Position numbers and translations under genes: made by a program
The notes under the pieces: generated by a model
What the model saw: only the letters and a program-made list of their open reading frames with translations
What the model was told of the DNA's origin: nothing
Databases searched by the model: none
In this document: positions 22,480-32,890 of the stretch, piece after piece
Layout of the letters: each line of letters opens with the position of its first letter
Position numbering within the stretch: position 1 is the first letter of the stretch
NCBI RefSeq assembly: GCF_005239225.2
Contig: NC_133284.1
Span: 30,428,339 to 30,492,338 of the forward strand
Source: Populus alba
Taxonomy: Eukaryota; Streptophyta; Magnoliopsida; Malpighiales; Salicaceae
Direction of reading: 5' to 3'
Length of the DNA stretch: 64,000 nt

Positions 22480-23860
22480 TAAGAAAAGAAAAAATGAAAG
22501 TTATCCCCAAAAGATACTCTTCCCAAATCAAAACCCATAACCATTTCGATACCAAAGCTCTTGATCACCTTTAGCGCCTCGAAACTTGGCCGCCTGCTCC
22601 TCCTCATCTGGTGGTGCTGCAGTTGCTGAAGGCAATATAACAGCCTCGCGCTGTGCCGTAACGATTGACGCGCTTAACCCTTTCCTCGCTCACACAAAAT
22701 GCAGCTGCGAGCTCAGGAATTCTCAAGGTTTGAAGAGTCGAGCTTGCACCAATCAAGAGCTGTGGCCTGTTCTTGCGAGCTGAAGTTGTGAATCCGAAGA
22801 ACTCGAGAGAACCTGACCTTTCTGCAATTTGACAGAAGGGGAAGTATCTTGGGACCCAGAAAGCATCGTCTCTGCTTTTACTCTTGCGTTCATCACTTGT
22901 GTTCCATTTGGAAACACAATCTGTATTCTGCCGCTTCCACTCAAAACAATTCCATACTCTGTAGTTGCTGGGTTCACATGTGGTGCCATCATTGATCCCT
23001 AAGACAAAAAATTGACACGAAAATAAGAACAAGGAGTTTAACTAATTCAGCTACGATTGAACATGTGGGTGTTTGTCAACAAATGTATCACGCAGTTGAT
23101 GCAATGCTAACATTTTCTGTTAGTTGATAAGTAGGACCATTTGGATGCCGTTAAAGAGGATGAAACTCCAGTAGATAGAGAGTATGGAGAAATCTTCAGC
23201 TGACATTGCTTCTGTTGTGAATAAAAAATGCATAGGATTTGCCATTTTCACATTTTTACCGCGGTGAGGTTAACCAGACAGACACCAATACCAGAGTGGC
23301 GAAGAGGCTGGTAATCAGACTCATCAATTGCAGTGATCCATCCATAGTTGTTTTTAAAGTTAGGCCGTCAATCATAGATATTGAATGAATCAGGGGATTT
23401 GCCATTTTCACATTTTTTTTCTTATTTTCCTGTCCCAATATTGAATTCAAGAGATTCCTCCATGACCATGCCATTTGCTTCTCTTGATTAGGTGGTTGTT
23501 GGATTTTCACCACTCTCTTTAGGTGCTGTAGTCTATCTTGCTCCTTCAGTAGAAGGAATTTTCTCCACGGGCTTGGCCTTGGTGCCCTAGAATCACCTAG
23601 GAAAACTATCGGACCCTCTTGTTGCCTGGTTATCATTTCCCTAGCTTCATCTGTTGTTACCTGCAATGCACAATTTCAGACTATTGAAACAAAGAAATTA
23701 ATCACTCAAAAAGCAGGAGGCTAGTAGTCGATGTTTAGTACGCAACTTTGATCTGTTTGCTTATATTGAAGGCAGTTGAAAGGGTTTCTAGTTTAAACCA
23801 GCAAGAATGGATGTTGGATAGGTCCCCCCACCAATGAAGAAGGACTGCGCACATAGAAAT
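22480..23860 (-). pseudogene. Vicilin-like seed storage protein (cupin) pseudogene
   Basis: Three exon-like pieces on the minus strand encode a protein close to the vicilin-like family typified by Arabidopsis At2g28490. Piece A (about 23745-23845) reads FFIGGGTYPTSILAG and ETLSTAFN. Piece B (about 23259-23659) starts after a TTGCAG acceptor with VTTDEAREMITRQQEGPI, then DSRAPRPSPW, LKEQDRLQHLKRVVK and WSWRNLLNS. Piece C (about 22590-22997) starts after a TTAG acceptor with GSMMAPHVNPATTEYGIVL and includes the second cupin strand FWVPRYFPFCQIA and FGFTTSARKNRPQ. The frame shifts within A, near the end of B and in the middle of C, and the tail has stops. No N-terminal cupin barrel or signal peptide is visible. 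It is a dead copy of a two-cupin storage globulin. Confidence 0.85.
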
Positions 23861-24059
23861 CGAGCAGATGGAAGTCAACACACAACCTAAAAAAATAAGA
23901 AACAAGCAGTACAGCGACCTCTCCAATCATATTTTAGCCCCAAATAATCTTTAGAACTTCCATGTTGGACTCGCAGGCTCCACGAACGAAACTGCGCTGC
24001 CAAAAAACCTCGAGATGCAGTGAGAAAATATTCCTCTAGTCGTTTTAGAGATGCTGTGC

Positions 24060-25100
24060 CTGGAAAACACCCAATCCCAAGCTCTCAGATGGACCAATGT
24101 TGCAAATGATGTGAAGTCTCTGCCTGATGTGATCCAACCATCAAAGGATCCATTGTAGGTTCCAGTTGGTCCAGTTACTAGGCTTAGGGCTAAGAAGTTT
24201 AAAGAAGCTTTTAATGGACTTCTTCAAGAGACATGAGTTGAGGTGGACTTCAAGAAGATTTGTAATAATAAAAAGAAAGCCTTGATTAATCTGATTCATG
24301 TTTAAGAGAGGCTTGTTGGTGGAACTAAGACTATTATATAAGGATTAAGAAAAGAAGACTAGATTCAAACAATTTGACCTTTCATTACTCTTTTGGTCAT
24401 AACTGGAGCTTCAGATCGAATTTTGATGTGATTCTAGTTGTTCTGGAAACTAGACTTCCATACATTTTAAATAGTATGGAACGCCTTCTAATTCATTAAG
24501 ACGAGAGCAAACCATCCATTTTAAGTAGAGTTTTTGCTACTGCCAGACAGAATGCGGAAACAACGAACTTGTCTTATTTAATTAGTTGGGCTATCAAACT
24601 TTATTTATTTTGAGAGGAGACATTTTATTTGGGTCTTAAACTTGTTTATTTTGTTTATTTTAATTAGTTTGGGCTAGTTTTGGCATGGGTTTATTATTAT
24701 TTAAATTGGGCTTATGTGAGACCCGTTAGGAAAACTAGGTTTTGACTTGGAATTTAAATATTCTTTAGGAATAATTTTATGGCAGACTTATGATGATATT
24801 TTTAGCATTGTAGCCAACTTTTTGGTTGCTCAATCTTGATTCTTGATTGAAGTTTCAATTCTTTAAAGAATTGACAATTCTTTGTTGTGAATTTATACTT
24901 CCTTTGCTCGTCTCCAGGTGTAGGCGTTGTAATTGAGTTGGTTTATAGTCTTGTTGCCTTGGAGCAAGTCTTTCATTGTGATAAGCTCATTCAAATCTCA
25001 ACAAACTTGGATTAGATTGATCTTGGGGTCGTGAATTCCATTAAATTCCGCTAGGGTTTGCATCACTGCCCCTCCTCTGTGTTCATAAAGTAGAAAGATG
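24060..25100 (+). mobile_element. Gypsy retrotransposon remnant: pol C-terminus and probable 3' LTR
   Basis: Plus-strand translation near 24170-24230 gives GPVTRLRAKKFKEAFNGLL, the conserved tail of many plant Ty3/gypsy polyproteins. It is followed by about 800 bp with the character of an LTR end (TTCTTGATTGAAG..., ending near a GGGTTTGCATCA motif at 25060). No RT or integrase remains. The 5' part is lost, and the exact limits are uncertain. Confidence 0.5.
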
Positions 25101-25570
25101 AGCCACTAAGAATTCGGTAGATATCCCCAATCTTCAATCTTCAATCTGCTAACTTATCTCTGTAGATCAATCCAACCCTGACTTCCCCTACAACTCAAAA
25201 TGCACATCCATTAATATTTGCCATAAAAATTAAAATTCAAGATAATTCTAGCGCGGTAAGTATGTCAATATTATCCACTTTCGGATTATATTGTAAATGC
25301 ATATACATCGCATTTTTTATAGAAATATATGAAAACAGCAAAATCGAGAGATTATACAAAAAAGTAGATACCTGTGCAAATGATGAGGATCAAGCTGGAG
25401 TGGATATATACTGAGGAATAAAAACTGCTCTATACTCGATAATAATGAACCCAATATGCATAGCCCTATCTATAATCCTTCCACCATAATTCCTGAGCAC
25501 CGTTATAACCCTATCATTAGTTTTAATCACATGCTTTGTGTTGGAAAAAATAATAACAGAACAGAGGAGG
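25101..25570. other. Intergenic sequence without recognised features
   Basis: AT-rich, with no open frame of note. I see no similarity to the other blocks of the window. Confidence 0.4.
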
Positions 25571-25829
25571 GGTTACTACTCACATGATTTTGGTGGAATA
25601 CAATACAGTAAATAATGGTACTCTCACACTTTTTATTATCAAATGCATACAATATAGACATTATAAAATGTCTTTTACAATCTTCAAAGTACTTAATTAA
25701 CATTAAACTCTTCAATACTTACTCTAGATTCATAGTATTACTAGATTCATGGTATTTCTAGAGTGGATGATTATTCATTGAACTAACTTCAATACACTTA
25801 ATCTTGGTAAATAAGTTTAGTAACTAACA
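25571..25829 (-). repeat. 3' LTR of the copia element
   Basis: About 260 bp, similar throughout to 41488-41767, ending TAACTAACA. The repeated TCTAGATTCATAGTATTAC-type motifs inside it are fewer here than in the other LTR. The outer end is degenerate (GGTTACTACTCACATG versus TGTTAGTACTCACACG). Confidence 0.82.
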
Positions 25830-26146
25830 TTCTCCCCTCTTAAACTTGTTCCATCTATCTTCATGATTCCAATCTTTGTCTGCAACTAACAAAAAAATCA
25901 ATCTTCAATGGCTTTGTAAAATGTCAGCAATTTGTTCATGAGTTTTTACATGATCTAACTTCACATCGCTTTCTTTTATGTGCTCTTTGATGAAGTGAAA
26001 TCGAGTATAAATATGTTTTGAACATTCATGATGAACTGGACTCTTTGCAAGTGCTATAGCAGACTTGTTATCAACAAAGATTCGTGTAGCCTTGCTCTTT
26101 TTCTACTGCAAATCTTCCACCAGTTTCCTTAGCCAAATTGCATGAC

Positions 26147-26172
26147 ACACACACACACACACACACACACGA
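26147..26172. repeat. (CA)n microsatellite
   Basis: A run of CA dinucleotides of about 12 units inside the copia RNase H region. It interrupts the degenerate coding sequence. Confidence 0.9.
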
Positions 26173-27350
26173 TGCAGTAGCAATGTATTTTGCTTCACAT
26201 GTAGATAATACAACAACATATTATTTCTTTGATATCCACGTGAAAGTTGTGTCTCTTATAAAGAATATAAATCCAGTTGTGCTTTTTCTATCTTCCAAGT
26301 TTCCTGCCCAGTCACTATTACTGTAACCTGTAATTTCAAGATTCTATGAAGATGAATAAAACAATCCATAGGTTGTAGTTCCTTTAACAAAATGAAGGAT
26401 CCTCTTTGTTGTCTTTAAATGTGAACTTCTTGGCTTATCCATATATTTGCTAATCAAGCCAACTCCAAACAGAATGTTTGGTCTGGTACATGTTAGATAA
26501 CGCAAACAACCCAGAATACCGTTGTAGTATATAGGATTAACTAAATCTCCTTTTCCTTCTTTAGTTAACTTGGTTCTATATTCAACTGGATTGCTGCTAG
26601 ACAACAATCTTCCATAGCAAATTTCATCAAAACTTCTGTTGCATACTTTGCTTGTGAAATGAAGATTCCATCACTACAGTGCTTCACCTCTAATCCTAGA
26701 AAATAGGCCATGAGACCTAGGTCTGTCATTTCAAATTCTTTCACCATGAATTGCTTGAAGTCTTAGATCATAGTTAGATCATCCCCTATGAAAAGTATAT
26801 CATCAAGATATAAACAAACAAACATTACTCTGCCTTGTAAACTTTTCTTCACATATAATGCATGTTCATAAGGTTATCTTGTGAATCCTTTCTATGAAAG
26901 ATAGCCATCAATTCTGGAGTTCTATGCTCTTGGTTCTTGTTTGAGCCCATAAAGAGCTTACTTCAATTTACAAGCCTTCTCTTCTTATCCTTTAACCATA
27001 AAGCTAGCTGGTTGTTCTACCTAAACTTCCTCTTCAAGGTTATTGTTCAAGAATGTTGACTTTACATCCATCTGAAATATCTTCCATCTTTTCTGAGCTG
27101 CCAGGGAAATCATCAATCTTAGTGTTTCCATTCTTGCTACTGAAGCAAAAACATCTTCATAATCAACTCCATATTTGTGTTTATACCCTTTCACTACTAA
27201 TTTGGCTTTATGTTTTTCAATTTCTCCTTTTACATTCCTCTTTATCTTGAAGATCCAGTTTACTCCTATTACATTGTGTCCTTCGGGAAGTGTTGTCAAT
27301 TCCCATGTATTATTTTTTATGATGGAATTAATCTCCTCCTTCAATGCTTT
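26173..27350 (-). pseudogene. Copia reverse transcriptase and RNase H remnant
   Basis: Frames at 27021-27344, 26565-26747 and 26344-26607 give consecutive parts of a copia RT: NTWELTTLPEGHNVIGVNW, then KAKLVVKGY and the catalytic-Asp motif FQMDVKSTFLNNNLEEEV, then LYLDDILF at about 26790-26820, then EFEMTDLGLMAYFLGLEV, and the RNase H entry CLRYLTCTRPN. The pieces are separated by stops and frame changes. The YxDD box is still present, but the enzyme cannot be expressed as one chain. Confidence 0.88.
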
Positions 27351-27907
27351 CTTCTATATGTCTTCTTGATATGCTTCTTCAAATGTAATTGGATCATTTC
27401 ATAAAAACAAGCAAAGCATATTAACATCATCAAGATTGATTCTTTCTGTTACATCATAAATCTCTTGTATGATCTTTGTCTTTTTTGTTGTTGAGCTTGA
27501 AGGACCAGCAACACTATTAGTTAATGGAGATGGAGCTAACATGATTTCTTCTTTATCTTTCTAAATCTTTTCTTCATCTATAATTAATTTCTGTGGTTGA
27601 TCTTCAGAATTCCAGTTCCATTATAGCTCTTCATCAAACTTCACATCTCTTGACATGATCACCTTCTTTGTCATCGAATTGTACAGCTTGTAACCGTACG
27701 AGTTTTCTCCATATCCCAGCAGTATGCATTTCTAACTTTTATCTTCAAGTTTAGTTCTTTTTTCCTTTTGAATTTTGGCATGAGCAACACTGCTAAAAAT
27801 TCTCAAATTATCAACAATTGGTTTCTTCAGGCTCCATGCTTCTTCTAACATGATCTTCTAAAGTCTTTTTATTGTAAATATGTACAACAAATACACAACA
27901 CATACAA
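27351..27907 (-). pseudogene. Copia integrase-RT linker, degenerate
   Basis: The stretch between the RT and integrase remnants has the expected position and Ser/Pro-rich, Glu-rich character of the variable copia linker, and is full of stops. It has no independent gene. Confidence 0.5.
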
Positions 27908-28439
27908 CTACATCTCTCCAAAACTCTTTTGGATAGTTTTTTCTTTTAGCATGCATCTAACCATGTTCATAATAATTATGTTCTTTCTCTTTGATACTCC
28001 ATTCTGCCGTGGAGTCTGTGGCATTATGAGTTGATGAACAATACCATTTTCCTTACAACAATCAACAAAATCATGAGAAATATACTCTTCTCCCCCAGTA
28101 GTTCTTAAGCATTTTAGCTTACACTCACTTTGTTTTTCTAATAAAATTTTAAACTCCTTAAATTTGCTCAGCACTTCTTTCTTTTCTTTGAACACATATA
28201 CACATGTCTTTCACTAAAATCATCAGTAAAAGTGAGAAAATCCTGCTTCCTCCTATTGAAGCAGGCGAAATAGGGCCACACATATCTGAATACAGCAGGT
28301 CAAGAGGTTGAGGTGCTCTTGAACTCTTCGTTGGGAATGGCTTTCTGTGCTGCTTTCCCATTACACACACTTCACACATTCTGCTGGTGTGCTCTAACTT
28401 TGGTATTCCAAGAACCATTTTGGTTTTCTCTATTAGCAT
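27908..28439 (-). pseudogene. Copia integrase remnant
   Basis: Two overlapping frames. The first, 28158-28439, holds the end of the zinc finger (CEVCVMGKQHR) and the start of the core with the first catalytic Asp (LLYSDMCGPI). The second, 27908-28195, holds the rest of the core. There the usual second catalytic Asp motif reads LRTTGGEEY instead of the family's R(S/T)DRGGEY, and the catalytic Glu motif reads NGVSKRKN, with Lys where the family has Glu. Both active-site residues are therefore lost, besides the frame break. Confidence 0.82.
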
Positions 28440-28690
28440 CAGTGATCAATAGTTCAAATGTCCATATCGCAGATGCCACACATTCATCATGTTGGAGATT
28501 TCTGCCTTAAAAATTTTGACAAATATATACTCAGATCTAGAGGGAACATCTTGTTTCTAGTCATTTTAACTGAAGCAATTGCAGCTCCAAACTCATAAAA
28601 AATCTTCAAATTCTTATCTTTTATCAGAAACTGTCCTAAACTCATAATATTGTTCTTCATGTCTAGAACATAAAAAACTTCTGATATGAA
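28440..28690 (-). pseudogene. Copia protease-to-integrase segment, left part
   Basis: The minus strand reads FISEVFYVLDMKNNIMSLGQ, then a degenerate segment before the integrase. In copia elements this directly follows the protease. The upstream half lies on the other side of the nested element, at 40997-41400. Confidence 0.78.
28686..28690. repeat. Target-site duplication ATGAA, left copy
   Basis: Perfect 5-bp direct repeat with 40992-40996, flanking the nested LTR element. Confidence 0.93.
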
Positions 28691-31248
28691 TGTTGTTACC
28701 CAATTTTTGACCCATCTTTTTAATAAATTTTTCAAAAAATCCAAAAATAGTGAAAAACAAAAAAAATCCAAAAAAATATGTTTTTAATATATTTGGAATG
28801 TTTTTAGCATTTTCAACGTCTTTTAAAAAAATTTTAATTTTCAATTGTTTTTTCGAACGCGTTCGACTTTTCACGCGTCATTTTTAAAATCATTGATTTT
28901 CCTCATCGAGTCGATGTTGATATTGCTCGTTTTCAAAAAAAATACAAAAAAACAAGAAAAAATCAAATTTTACAAAAAAAAAAAAAAAAAAGTTAAGAGA
29001 CCAATTTTGAGACCCAAATAATATTTTTGCAGGGAGTTTTGAATATTAGAGGGGGAGGCAACCTAAGAACTTTTTTTTTCTCTTCACCCGAAAGCAGCCG
29101 CTCCCCCTGGCCCAATACCATTTAATCCCTCTCTTTTAGCTGAAAATTAGGGACTTAGCCCCCCACCCATGGTCTTCTTTTCCTTGTTTCTAGCCGACAT
29201 GGAGGCCCCTCCTCATGAGGAGAGCCCCTATTTCTTCTCATCCCCAGCGATTTGAAGATGGGGGGTATTTGTCAATTTTTTTCGGGGGTCCCGAGAGCAG
29301 TGGGCAGAGACCCACGGAGTCCCTCACCTTTTGAATTTTCTTCTTCTCCCTGAACCGGCCAAAACACAGCCGAGACCCCCCTCCAAAGCCATTTTTTCTT
29401 TTCTTCCTCAGCCTCCCGAAGACCCCACCTCCACCAGACCTCCACTTTACCCATCGCAGCCACCGAACCAGCAGCCCCTCACTCTCTTCATCAGACCACA
29501 AGCAACAATAACCCAGCACAGCCAACACCCCAGTTCCTCCATCTCCCTCCTGGCCATATATTTTTTTTTTTCTTTCTTTCTCTCAGCCGACCCACACCGC
29601 TGTTTTCCTCTCCCTCACCGGATAAACCAAGAGCAGCGTTTTCTTCTCCTCTGATCTCATCAGCAGCAGCCGGTCAACGAACAGAGCCCATCACAGCGGC
29701 GGCCGAGCTCCTCCAGCACACCGAGACGCCGCCCCTCACCGCTGATCTCCCTTCCACCAAGCCACCGATCTGCAGGCGATCTCCTCAGCACCGCCACCGA
29801 TCTCCCCACGATTGAAGAACCCAGCTCAGCCACACCGCGAGACAATCTCCCCTCCTCCAGCCGTTTCTCCAGCGGCGGCCCGCAGCAGCGCCGTCCACAG
29901 ATCGGCAGCCACCGCCTCCAATACTCCTTCCACAACCACCAGATCAGCCGGAAGAAAAATGGCAGAATAACGAAACTGAACAGCAAAGAGTGAAGCAGAC
30001 CCGAAACGAAGAGGAAGAGAAATAAATTGAAAACAAAGAACAAAAATTAAAATCAACTGCTTTGTTGGGTTTTTCTGTTGTTATTGCAGGTCACCTCTGG
30101 CGAGGAAAGAAAGGGGGAGGAGGTCGTTGCAGACCCCCCCTGTTTCGGGTTGTTTTGGACCACGCGCCGCCAGTGGCGGTTGTGCGTGAGATCCACGCGT
30201 TGCCACTGTTCCTGCGCCCAGAAAATTTGTTGGACACTGTTCCGGCTGCTGAAGGCTATCCCTGTAATTTCTAGATTGTTTAGGGGCTGTTTTGTAATTT
30301 AAAATTTGTTTGATGTATTTTTTTATTTGGTTTTGAATTTTTATTTGTATTTTATAAATATGGATGTAAAAGAAAAAGAAAAGAAAAGAAAAGAAAAAAT
30401 AATAATAGAAAAAGAGGTGTGTGTTTGTATTTTTTTTTTATGTATGTTATTGAATAAAAAAAAAAAAGGAATTTAAATGTTTTTTTTTGTTTTGGGCGGG
30501 CTGGAACATCAGCCCAGCCCATGCGGCTGGGCTGAGTCCAGCCCTGTTGCATTTTTTGGGCCGGAACATCAGCCCAGCCCATGCGGCTGGGCTGAGTCCA
30601 GCCCTGTTACCAGAGGGCTGGAACACCAGCCCCGCCCATGCGGCCGGGCTGAGTCCAGCCCAAGCTATTTATTATATGTGTATATATATATATTTATTTA
30701 TTTTGTTTTTTTTTTTATGTACATATAATTTAATTTATATGCACAAATATCTAAAGGACAGATAAAAATCATGTTGAATTTTCCATGGAAATGTAGAACA
30801 TGTATCTACATATAGTCTGGAAAAGTAATAACTGATTTATCAAAGCCTTAGAATTGTGTATTTTTGTTGATGAATGTTTTTTTATTATGATAAAATTGCA
30901 AGAATAAAGAAGAATTTAATATTTTGATTTGATCACGGATAAAGAATCATGAACTTACATGTAAGTTGTATTTTCTAAAATTCGATGAAAGAACAAAATT
31001 TTTAAAACTTCTTTAACACATCAAGTCCACGAAGCAGCTTACCTCAGGTAGGGTGCGTTAGGGGTGCTAATACCTTCCCTAACCACAACCAGTCTCTTAC
31101 TCGCGATCTCTGACAAGACCAGTATATCAGGTTTCCTAGTAGCCCTCAATGAATTACTAGGTGGCGACTCTAACGAACCAAATCAGCAAAACAGAACGGA
31201 AAATCGCCAGCCGATGCCGCGCGCCGGATTTTTTTTGGGGGTGCGACA
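28691..31248 (+). repeat. 5' LTR of the non-coding element
   Basis: 2,558 bp, TGTTGTTACCC to GGGTGCGACA. It has an AT-rich first half, a CT-rich region (29090-30060) that yields many spurious frames on both strands, and a GC-rich triplet repeat at 30498-30662. The final about 170 bp resemble the end of the Ogre-type LTR, including ACTAGGTGGCGACTC. Confidence 0.95.
30498..30662. repeat. Three GC-rich direct repeats with inverted GGCTGGGCTG / CAGCCCAGCC motifs
   Basis: Units start at about 30501, 30561 and 30618 (57-60 bp apart). Each contains AGCCCAGCCCATGCGGCTGG and GCTGAGTCCAGCCC, which can fold into hairpins. The copy in the 3' LTR is at about 40243-40405. The Ogre-type LTR has a related motif at about 4930-4975 (GGCTGGACTCAGCCCAGCCC). 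Confidence 0.85.
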
Positions 31249-31251
31249 GAA

Positions 31252-31269
31252 TGGCGACTCCACTGGGGA
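31252..31269 (+). promoter_or_regulatory. Primer binding site of the non-coding element
   Basis: TGGCGACTCCACTGGGGA, 3 nt after the 5' LTR and identical to the PBS of the Ogre-type element (18162-18179, other strand). Confidence 0.9.
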
Positions 31270-31990
31270 AGGTATTGTTTTCAACATTATTGGACTAAGC
31301 TTTGCATATTTGATGTGTTTATGTTTTTGCATTATTGTCTTATTTTATTTTTGTTTTACCCATGCATTTTGTAGAATTGTCTCATGCATCACATAGTGTA
31401 ATTTGTAAAGCACACACCACCTTCATGTTAGGAGGGGGACTAGCAGCTTACCTTATGACTTTTAGTCAAGGTTTAAGTTTGTGTAAACCCCAACTCTTCG
31501 TTGAGTGCTTAGACTGGTAATGGTTGATACACGTGCCATCTCATTGCCTACAAGCCCCCATATTGCCTCCACGAGGGCGATCACGGGGACAACGAGTGAC
31601 CCTTTTTAGAGACCAAGTAGCAAACCTACCCTGTCTCACTTAAAAAGATTAGAACCTGCTTGTAGGATGTATGCTCCGTAAATATTTGTTTTGCATCCGA
31701 GCAAACCCTTCTTGAAGCATCTTGAACTCAAGACTTGTGGGTGACACATTGGCCGTCACTCCGAAAATTTTCATTGTAGAGTTTGGGCAAAAATCATGAT
31801 TCTTGTTCCATCATACAAGAGTTACGACCATATTGTCACCCCTCGAAGGGCGAGTTCGTCATATAAAGTACATATTCATACATTTATCATGCATGTACCG
31901 GGTCGAAAAGTAGGTTCCCCCGCACAATCTGTGCTGCACGTGATTAAAGAAAGATGATGGGAGCAAAGAAAGATGTCGGATAGAGGCTCA
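31270..31990 (+). promoter_or_regulatory. Leader of the non-coding element, shared with the Ogre-type element
   Basis: The part at 31409-31706 aligns with the leader at about 17700-18003 of the coding element, on the opposite strand. Shared words include GGGGGACTAGCAGCTTAC, TTGTGTAAACCCCAACTCTT and CTACCCTGTCTCAC. Just after the PBS, GGACTAAGCTT is also shared. It has no long open frame. It is the best candidate for an RNA packaging signal, by inference. Confidence 0.65.
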
Positions 31991-32354
31991 TTACCAGATT
32001 GAGGTTGGGAGCATCAAAGATGAAGTAGCTAGACTCATATTTGCTTGAACAAGTGTTGGAGTATTTAAATGGCAAGAGAATGTATGCACAGTCTTCTGTG
32101 GGAACACTGCTTGTCCACGTTCAATTGAAGCTGCCTCTCCTTTTCAGTCATGAACAACAGCAACAATGCCTTCAGTCATCAACTAATGACAACTCGGATT
32201 CCTGTCCAGTTGCGCTTTTAAGTGTTCATTGCCACCACATCATCTAACGGAACCAAATGACTACTAGCCTCTTGTTCATAGTGCATTAGTCTGCTTTGAA
32301 GTTACCCCAATTATGAGCTCAATTCCAGTTCAGCAGCACAAGATGTTGGTCTGA

Positions 32355-32890
32355 AAAAACCATGAGCAAACACTGAACTTCTACGTGGTAGAGCTCTCTG
32401 TAGAGATTTATTTGTGAATCTGCCAATGGGAAATGCAAAAGGGGATGTATTAATTTCATATGCTTTGAAACTTTTTTTCCCACCAGTGGCATGAGTAAAA
32501 CATTGTACTAGGCAAAGGAGTCAGGCCTGGTCTGAAAATATGAGTAGTTGTCGAACTTCAACGTGGCAGAGCTCTCTCTACAAAAATCTGTTTATGATGC
32601 TGCAAGTTGAGAGTGCAAGAGAGGATCTACTAATTACATATGCTACAAATATTTCTCTCGTCAATTTCAGCACGAAGAAATTGTAGCATGTTGAAGAGCC
32701 AGATTTGGTTTGAAAACATGGAGCAGACATCAAACTTCAACGTTGCAGAGATCTCTCGGCAGGAATCTACTTGAGGATTTGTAATTGGGAAATCCAAGAA
32801 GGGATGCAGTGGTTTCAGATTGTCCATAATTTTCTCCTACCAGTATTGGCATTAAAACTCGAGTGGCTGTTTGTTACACCGTTAGTGGAG
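32355..32890 (+). repeat. Three imperfect tandem repeats of about 179 bp
   Basis: Units begin at about 32355, 32535 and 32713. Each carries a version of GAACTTCAACGTGGCAGAG, then CTCTCT and a (G/A)GGATCTA(C/T) segment. The units are diverged from one another, so the amplification is older than the insertion. No coding frame is preserved across the units. Confidence 0.7.

Noticed and set aside
29238..30302. Several overlapping frames in the CT-rich part of the non-coding element's LTR, duplicated at 38984-40047
   Set aside because: They are found only because the LTR is duplicated; the six-frame pattern is typical of low-complexity CT-rich DNA, with no known domain.
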